From Molossus alvarezi (lineage: Eukaryota > Chordata > Mammalia > Chiroptera > Molossidae), in NCBI GenBank assembly GCA_037176705.1, contig CM073885.1, forward strand, positions 93,124,501 through 93,188,500: DNA of 64,000 bases, written 5' to 3'. The translations under genes and the position numbers were made by a program. The first letter of the stretch is position 1, and every line of letters begins with the position of its first letter. Shown piece by piece: positions 56,961 through 64,000 of the stretch. The notes under the pieces are model-generated. The model searched no databases. It worked only from the letters and a program-made list of their open reading frames with translations, and was not told the DNA's origin.

Positions 56961-59289
56961 GATCAGATGTCATTCAGAAAAGAAGGCAATTCAAAGCAGG
57001 CAAGGGTCTGATTTACTCACTTAACCAACTATGAAAACTTTGTCATTTTAAGATAATTATTTAAACTACTTACTTGCTTTGTATCTATCTATGCCAACAA
57101 CTCTGCATACCGTTCTACCAATTGTCCACTATCCAGACACAGGGTATCCTTTCCCAAGATTAGAAGTGACCAGTGCTCCTTCAAGTTAGGCAGTGCTCAT
57201 CTGCATGACCACACACGACCATCAGCAAACCCAGCCATGTAAAATCAAGGTCAACTTTTCCATCTTCTCTATGTATCTCAGATTTATCTATACCTGGTTC
57301 AGTCCACAATGGATCTGCAGAACTACTCAAATCTTTCTGGTTCCTGGATAAGTGGAAAAAATAAAAAAACCTGATCAAGCAGAACACAATTGTATCTATT
57401 GCTATTTATCAGCATTATTTTTAAGTGCTTGGTATTCAGAAGACAAATTTGTTTGACAGAAAAATGATTCATCTAAATATGCATCTGGGTGCATTAAGCC
57501 CAGTAACGAAACAAATTCACATCTGAAGCGCTACTGGCATTCTAGAAAACTTCAGAGCAATGAGACAAAGATCACCAGAAAAGAGCCATTCCTACTGCAG
57601 GGCTCCTTCGTGTAGGCCAAATGGGTCCCAAGTGTTGAGGATTAACTGTTTGAGCTCTGAGTGGAGCTGGGCATCACCTCCTTGCAGGGCAATAACCTGT
57701 GTCAACTTAAAAGAGCTCAGCTTTGTGATGAAGAAGATTTTATAGTAATAAATTGCCTTCTGCAACTCAAAGATGGCTGAAGCCATCACCTATAACTTGG
57801 GATAATAACCAGGACTGCATGTTCTCAGTAGCTATTTTTTCTTATAAATATTTTATTGATTTTTCAGGCCCACAAAGATCCTTGTTGTCATAAAGTTGGT
57901 TTAATGCACACAATATACTTTGTTCTATGCATATAAAATGAAACCCTCTCTCAGGTATAGTAGAAATAGGAAAAATACTTGTTATATGCAGGATTTAACT
58001 ATTTTTGAGTTCCAGCTATTGACTTTTCAAGAAAGACTTTCAGCTCCTTTCACTATCTGCTGAATATTCCTGCAACGTGCTGTTTCTGTTTACAAGTAAT
58101 AGCAGTCCACAAAGAAACACCAAAAGGGATTTTAAAATGAGAAAACACATTATATACCAAAATCAAAAGTTAGCATAACACAAACAAAAAGGAAAAGCAG
58201 AGGCATAGAGTGATAATTATCTTTCATAGATAACTGAGAAACAATATCAGAAGTTAATGTTTATATCAATAAATATCAGACAATTGCATTTGGGTAAAAA
58301 ATAGGTCTCCCCTACTATTGTGAAAATAATGAATTCCTTTAAAAAGCTAAGATTTGAGATAAATTAAAAAGATGGAATCCATTATCTTGATAACCTGAGA
58401 GTATAAAAACTGAAAGAATCACTTCACATAAAACAGCAAAGTAACAAAGCTATTTTTTAATTCCATAGATGGTTATTTTAATAGAGATTTAAATATTTTC
58501 ACATTTTGAAGGCAATAGATTTACTTTAAAATGTGGCTTAAATTTCAGAGAAGTGCTAAGTTTAATGGCTTGCCTAGCAACTTGTCTTTAAAATAAATTT
58601 ACTTTTGGAAAAGCCAATTGTATTCATGAAATGTGAACTCAGTTCTTGCTTGGGAAAGATGCATTCTTCTCGAGCCATTTAGAATACTATTTCGTGCTCC
58701 ATAAGAGCAATGCCAAAAACAAATAAGTAAAATCACTTGTAAAATATGTCACGTCTAAAGTACATCTGTAGGGAAATTAAATAAACATTATACAGAAGTT
58801 TGAAAAATATTATTAGAGAAAGACAATTTTAGAATAACCTTATAGTATAGGAAAATTTACAATATATTTTCCTTTGTATTTGCTCTTCTCCATAAACTTG
58901 TAAGAACAGTGGGAAACAGCAAACGAGAATGAGGACTAGTTTAAAAAGTAAGCACAGCAAGGGAAGATATAAATTTCACCATCTCTGAGTATATTTTCCT
59001 TTATATTCAACTCATAATTAACCTGAGAGTAATGCACCGAATACTTCTAGGAGAAAGGGAAAATAGCCTCATCCTTTGTTTCAAAGCCTTTTGTTTATTC
59101 AATCACACAGCGAATTCTGTAGTCAATAGGTAAGAGGCAGGTTTGCCATTACCATGTATCATCTTTTGATATTTCCTGAGGAGCCCCTGGATACAGCAAA
59201 CAAGTTACTTTGTGGCTAGAAAAGCTCAGGGTCATAGGGAATCAGTGATCCAAGTGTCAAAACGAGTTAAGTGATGACTGTAGAAAACA
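56961..59289. other. Repeat-poor non-coding sequence
   Basis: About 2.3 kb with no recognised element and no supported gene. The stretch 57500-57800 is less AT-rich; frames of about 60 codons on both strands are not recognisable. Confidence 0.45.
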
Positions 59290-59567
59290 CACTTATTTGT
59301 GGACTATAAGGAACAAAATAAGGTGATGAACCAAATAGACCCAGAGACATAGAAGTAGGGTTCAGACTGGCAAACTTCAAAGGAGAGGGCGGGGGGTGGG
59401 GAATAAACCAAAGAACTTCTATGCATATTTGCATAACCAATGGACATAGACAACAATACAATGCTGGGGTTGGGGGATGGCAGGAGGGTGTCAATGGGGG
59501 GAAAAGGAGAAACATCTGTAACAAAAATGAATTAATTAAAAAAAAATTAAAAAGAAAAAAAAATTCA
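59290..59567 (+). mobile_element. LINE-1 3' UTR, strongly 5'-truncated
   Basis: CACTTATTTGTGGACTATAAGG, CCCAGAGACATAGAAGTAGGG, G-rich tracts (about 59387-59400 and 59464-59476), GGTGTCAATGGGGGGAAAAGG, and A-rich tail. It is close to the L1 tail at 24421-24618. TSD unclear. Confidence 0.92.
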
Positions 59568-60184
59568 ACAACAAAAATATCTATATCTTCTAATTGCCAG
59601 GTCACTGCTTCATGCTAACACTTCTTCTGTTGCTTTGCTGGAACCAGTAAGTACGGGTGAAAATGCTCACTTGGTAAACTGTAAGGACAATTCATGCTAC
59701 TAACAGGATGACTGAGAGAATGGAAATGAACAGGATTTCTATTCCCGATACTTTTTATATGTGGAGTTGGGGGTGCAAGAAATCACTCTGCATAACAATC
59801 AGTACAAGAGCCACAGTCCCTAGGCCTCTTAGTAGTTAGAAAATGTTATGTAATTAAATTTAATCCATTTCAATAAGTACAATTTTTAAAATGTGATTCT
59901 TTAAACATATTATTACAGCAGAATCTTTTGTGATTATAAATAATCTGTAGATCATAACACTGGAAAATTTGAGGTCGTGGCATAATTTGAAATTATTGTT
60001 ATAATTCATTGTATTTCTGGAAACTTCCAAGGGATTAATGTTTTAGATACTTATTCCAGGAAGTTTGTATGTCAAACCAAAAGCCAAAATTGAAGACAAA
60101 ACATTGGTTTACAAAGACACAGATGATTGCTTTGTTATTGTGAAAATTAAACTAATTAAAAAAAATGAAATAATTCAGGGCTTC

Positions 60185-60188
<4 letters not shown>
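59568..60188. other. AT-rich non-coding, no recognised element
   Basis: Nothing recognised. Confidence 0.45.

Positions 60189-60228
<40 letters not shown>
60189..60228. repeat. (TA)n microsatellite
   Basis: About 20 uninterrupted AT/TA units. Confidence 0.98.
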
Positions 60229-60230
<2 letters not shown>

Positions 60231-60234
60231 CCTG

Positions 60235-60405
60235 AATATACAGGTGAGGGACAAATGAAAAGCTTAGAGGAAGAGTTGAGAAGCAGTACAAGAAATTCTG
60301 CTTGGAGTGATGGGTACATGATGTAGTGTGCAGATGAGATATTATTGAGTTGTACACTTGAAATCTGTACACCAATAACTTCAATAAAAAATAAAAATAA
60401 AAAGA
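60235..60405 (+). mobile_element. Possible LINE-1-type 3' end
   Basis: GGAGTGATGGGTACATGATG, TGAGTTGTACACTTGAAATCTGTACACCAATAACTTCAATAAAAAATAAAAA resembles the end of some L1 3' UTRs and has an A-rich tail with AAAAT units. Short and uncertain. Confidence 0.4.
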
Positions 60406-60924
60406 CCTAAAAAACTTTGTTAGTCATGATGTGATTATCTCTACTCCAGACAAGCCTAAAAGCTAGTGCCATTCCTTTAGGTCATTCCTCTTAAGTCATT
60501 TCATGTTTTGTTTTTTTTCTGCAAGTTTTACAAAAAAGAATTGTTCAGTTTTGTGTTCAGGTTTTAGGTTGGTAACAGCATACATAGATGTTACAGTGTA
60601 AGGAAATGCAAGAAACAGTGGGAATTCTCCACATCTTGGTAGTTTATTAAAGTGTTTAATTACCTCTAATTGTTTTAAAATGTAATCAGAACATGTTTGA
60701 TTATAGAAACTTTTAAAACTGGAGTTTGGGTTCCTTTGAGATAGATTAGATATACATTTAAATCAAACTTTCAACCATTAATTTCATAGAGGTACGCACA
60801 TGGGGAAATGCATACATATTTTTAAACAAAGACTGTCCTAGGAAGTTAATATATGTGCGTTCAACCATAGAAACAGGTCAATTAGGAGTAGGTACTGAAT
60901 TTTTAAGATTTTTTTACACTACTA
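60406..60924. other. AT-rich non-coding, no recognised element
   Basis: Nothing recognised. Confidence 0.45.
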
Positions 60925-61100
60925 CTTACAAAGGATCTCTTCACAAAACTACAGGTCATTCATAAAAGAAGTAGAGGAAGATATAAAAAAGTGGAAGCAT
61001 ATACCTTGTTCGTGGATTGGAAGAATTAACATCATTAATGTCCATACTACCCAAAGCTATATATAGATTCAATGCAATCCCCATCAAAATACCAACTTAT
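60925..61100 (+). mobile_element. LINE-1 ORF2 internal fragment
   Basis: CATTCATAAAAGAAGTAGAGGAAGATATAAAAAAGTGGAAGC, CCTTGTTCGTGGATTGGAAGAATTAACATCATTAATGTCC, CCAAAGCTATATATAGATTCAATGCAATCCCCATCAAAATACC is the L1 ORF2 segment after the reverse transcriptase domain. Both ends are missing, so it is a deletion relic. Confidence 0.88.
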
Positions 61101-61275
61101 TAATTGTTGGCTTGCCTCCACTTACATCTTTCACTGGTCCTTTTCCACTGCCCTTTCCCAAGCCCATGACGTATAACTGATACACAAATAAATGTGTAAA
61201 CACAAATCATTATATTTGTGAAGAAGTAATTTCCTGGGACGTATCCTGGAAATTCTATCATTTTGTGACAGTCTT

Positions 61276-61381
61276 TGTTTTGTTTTGTTTTGTTTTGTTC
61301 TTTGGTACGTACCTTTAGTGGGAACCAAACCCGGGACTCTCTGTTCCGCAGGCCAATGCTCCAACCAAACCGGCCAGGGCA
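61276..61381 (-). mobile_element. Half-length Ves SINE (tRNA-like head plus A-rich tail)
   Basis: Read on the minus strand: head GCCCTGGCCGGTTTGG followed by GTTGGAGCATTGGCCTGCGG, B box GGGTTTGGTTCCC, then ACTAAAGGTACGTACC and straight into (CAAAA)n. The CT-rich middle and stem-loop are absent. About six bases of the A box (GCTCAG region) are deleted. A perfect 10-bp TSD TGACAGTCTT at 61266-61275 and 61382-61391 shows it was inserted in this short form. Confidence 0.92.
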
Positions 61382-62350
61382 TGACAGTCTTAGTTTAAAA
61401 AATGTATAATCATTGTGTATGTTTGTGTATGTAGAAGCAATATTGTATCCTCAAGATTGTTTAATTAATAGACACTGACAACTGGTGGAAATGAACAGAT
61501 TTAAAATCTGCGTATGTGCTTCAAATCAGAATAGAGATCATAGCTATCTATCCGTTTCAGAGAAGAAGCCAGTAGATTATATCAGTTATAACACTTAGAA
61601 TTTCTTAAATAAAAGTTATGCATCGATAAATGAATTCTATCCAGACCAAGAAAATAGCTCTAGGACAAGGAAAATAAGTCTAATATTTTCATAATAAATC
61701 CAATGAGGAGGAGAAGAAGAAATATTATCAGACTCTAACGTGGAATAATTAATAATTACTAGGATATGTGAAATTTAATTACAACCATATGTGTTCATCT
61801 TAGATTTTTTCTTAAAATGTCTCAGTCCAAGGCCCTTATTATAAAAACATAGTACAACAAAATAAAACCACCATCATAAAGAGAAAAACTCTGGCTCCAT
61901 TTTCAAGGAGAATATATGAAGCACTGTTATACATAGAACACAATTTTAACTAGAATATGAGAAACATTCTACCAAAGGTAGGAGTAGTAAAAGGGTCCTT
62001 CCAGAAATAACATCAATAAGAAATTTATAGATGTATTGGAAAGCTCATAAGTGCATAAAACACCACCACCTCTTCTCCAGACCCCACCTGGGAAAATTAG
62101 GACATCATTTTGGAGTGTATAAATCAATCAAAGAACATATGATTAATGTTCTTCCTCTTATTTCCTCAGGTACAATCTGTGGATCTCTGCGTTTTTTGTT
62201 TGTTTGTTTGTTTTGTTTTGTTTTTAATGTGCTATACTTTTCACTGTATCCTTCTCTTTATTTTCCAAATGAGATCAATTAATAATTCCCATTGATGTTC
62301 CTTCAACATATCTCTCATCTATTCACTCACTGTGATCCCACAGATAATCC

Positions 62351-62394
62351 TAGTTGAAGCTGTCTTTATATCTAGTTGAAGCTGTCTTTATATC
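62351..62394 (+). repeat. Perfect 22-bp tandem duplication
   Basis: The unit TAGTTGAAGCTGTCTTTATA followed by TC is present twice in direct contact (62351-62372 and 62373-62394) with no differences, so it is recent. Confidence 0.98.
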
Positions 62395-63419
62395 GCTAGA
62401 AAAAAAAAAAAAAGAATAAAAGTGGGTAATTACAGAGAGCACCTCTTTAGAACATGGAATTCAAGACACACCTGACACATTTAACTGGAAGAGCGATACC
62501 TCATCCAATTTAACAGAGGAAAAATCAGACAGTGTAGTTGGTTACAGGTGCAGGTGAATTGAGAGTTTTATGATGAGAAGGTGAAGACAGTACATGTTTA
62601 TTATATCTGATTTCTCAATTAAGGACAAAGTTAGGTCATCAGGGGAGGGCGAAGTAGAGAGAGAGGCAGGAATAGATATGCAAGGGGAATAAGATGGTAT
62701 CAGTGGTTGTTTAGAAGCCTAGTGGATGTTTTACACAAACAGCAATAAATCTGGTAAAATATGGGAACCAAATCTTTTCTTGTACCTGGTCTCATTTAAA
62801 TTAAATGCTCTAAAGATCCACTTTGACCAACAAGTGTTTTTTCAGAAGATGTATATTTAATGGGCAGAAGGAATAGTTGCAGATGATAAAGTTAAGGGCT
62901 CATGATAAAAACACATATATGGTTCCCCACTAGTCCTAACAAAAGCACTAGAGTGACCACAAGGAAACTCAATTTTATTTCTAGTTCCAAAAGGGAGCAT
63001 TTGTACCCTAATGCAATTTATTTTGAATGCCTTCTGACTTCGCCTTGGCCAGGCTAAATGTAAATGTCATTCCTCACTGGGTCTTCGACAATAAAGTTTC
63101 CCATATTTCTCACTGGAGAAAGCACAAAACTCTACTCACAGTCATATCTATGAAATACATGTCCTACTGTGGATCCGGTAAACGAGCTAGCCATGTAGCT
63201 AACTGAAGTATAACTATCTAAATGGTGACTATTAGATTGGAGTAAAAAGGCAAAAAAACAAACAAACAAAAAACAAAAAAACAAAAGCAACTATATTCCT
63301 GGAAAGAAAGAACACCTGATAAGACTAAGGGAGTGATCTGTTTACCAGAATGGAGGAATAGATTTTCAGATTAACAATATGGACATACAGGCATAAGGGA
63401 TTCTGGAGAAGTATACTTA

Positions 63420-63449
63420 AAAAAAAAAAAAAGAAGAAGAAGAAGAAGC
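63420..63449. repeat. A run followed by (GAA)n
   Basis: Thirteen A, then about five GAA units. It may be the tail of a lost retroelement. Confidence 0.95.
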
Positions 63450-63569
63450 AGAGGTTCAGAGGTTGGAGTCTTGATTCTTGTGGAGTTGAATGTAGATTCA
63501 AGACTAGTCTATAAGAAGCATGATTTGATGCTGAAACCAATAATGCTGATGTACAGTCCCTTAAGCCTT

Positions 63570-63825
63570 TCAGTCCTAGTAAAGGTATAGTATTTGAGAC
63601 AGATAAGGACTCTCAACGGAGGGTGCAGTTGTCTTCCGAGGACATTTAGCAATGTCTGCAGTGTTTTTGTTGTCATAACTAGTGGGTGTGCCACTTGCAT
63701 CCAGTGAGCAGGCACTATAGATGCTACTGTCCATTCTACAGTGCCCAGAACAACCCTGCACAACAAAGAATCATCTCACTCAAAATGTCAATATCACCAA
63801 AGTCAAGAAATTCTTCTAAATAGTA
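63570..63825. mobile_element. Ancient MER-class (hAT/Charlie-like) DNA element relic
   Basis: The pattern GTCTTCCGAGGACATTTAGCAATGTCTGCAGTGTTTTTGTTGTCATAAC, GGGTGTGCCACTTGCATCCAGTGAGCAGG, GATGCTACTG, ACAGTGCCCAGAACAACCC and ACAACAAAGAATCATCTCACTCAAAATGTCAATA matches a common short mammalian MER element that I place with the hAT/Charlie group. The exact name and orientation are unsure. Confidence 0.6.
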
Positions 63826-64000
63826 GACAAAGGGCCACAGTTGCAAGAAGACTGCAGGGTAGGTAGAGGATTTACCATTCTCGTGCGTGCACTCAGGGTT
63901 ATTCTTATTGGATCTATGTTGCCTTTTATGTTTCCTCACATACATCACTGAGAAACAGCCTTGTCTTCATGTGCTTATATGGCCATTATTTAAAATGTTA

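Larger units (their letters stand above)
61392..63565. other. Non-coding with simple repeats
   Basis: No gene or named transposable element is recognised. Simple repeats: (GTTT)n and (GTTTT)n at about 62191-62225, A run 62400-62413, CAAAA-type patch at about 63252-63288. Confidence 0.45.

Noticed and set aside
1..64000. Bacterial-type defence, operon or plasmid system
   Set aside because: Base composition, SINE, LINE, MIR and LTR content all show a mammalian chromosome; no such genes are present.

Overview
This window looks like nuclear DNA from a bat. The main evidence is about 28 copies of a tRNA-derived SINE of the Ves family, a family known from bats. The copies have a pol III A box and B box, a CT-rich middle, a tail of the form AAATCAATAAA or TCCTC-GGGT-GAGGA-An, and often clear target-site duplications (TSDs). 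The rest is placental-mammal background: LINE-1 of several ages, L2, MIR, one MaLR-type LTR and microsatellites. Base composition is AT-rich. I saw no CpG island and no recognisable exon of a host gene. The only recognisable protein coding is decayed LINE-1 ORF2. I saw no Helitron, piggyBac or mariner element, which leans weakly against a Myotis-like genome. That is inference.

Layout. 1-10.9 kb: an L1 3' end, nested SINEs, L2 and MIR relics, a MaLR-like LTR and an unidentified GC-richer block (8.86-9.73 kb). 10.9-22.3 kb: old L1M pieces (12.1-13.5 and 16.6-17.4 kb), two MIRs, and long stretches without a recognised repeat. 22.3-31.9 kb: a twin-primed L1 with a perfect 16-bp TSD, a 2-kb old L1M, and several Ves copies. 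31.9-37.5 kb: MIR and L2 relics, then L1 3' ends with a 257-bp local duplication. 37.5-44.4 kb: reverse-strand and forward-strand L1 fragments and Ves copies. 44.4-53.9 kb: dense Ves insertions, an unidentified block (48.65-49.13 kb), MIRs and a reverse-strand L1 with a long open ORF2 tail. 54.2-59.3 kb: a 5-kb interval almost free of recognised repeats, with a TAAT-rich cluster near 56.0 kb that is the best candidate for a host regulatory element. 59.3-64 kb: L1 3' ends, a half-length SINE with its own TSD, and an ancient MER/hAT-like element.

How the parts relate. L1 supplied the reverse transcriptase that mobilised Ves, as shown by A-rich tails and TSDs. Insertion order can be read from nesting: Ves copies sit inside MIR, L1M and other Ves copies. 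Nothing here forms an operon, defence locus or gene cluster. The window fits an intron or intergenic desert. I did not find a new biological system. The most useful leads are the repeat-poor 54-59 kb segment, the unidentified blocks, the templated duplication at 34.7/36.6 kb, and the SINE-tail stem-loop. All family assignments are by eye; none was checked against a repeat library.
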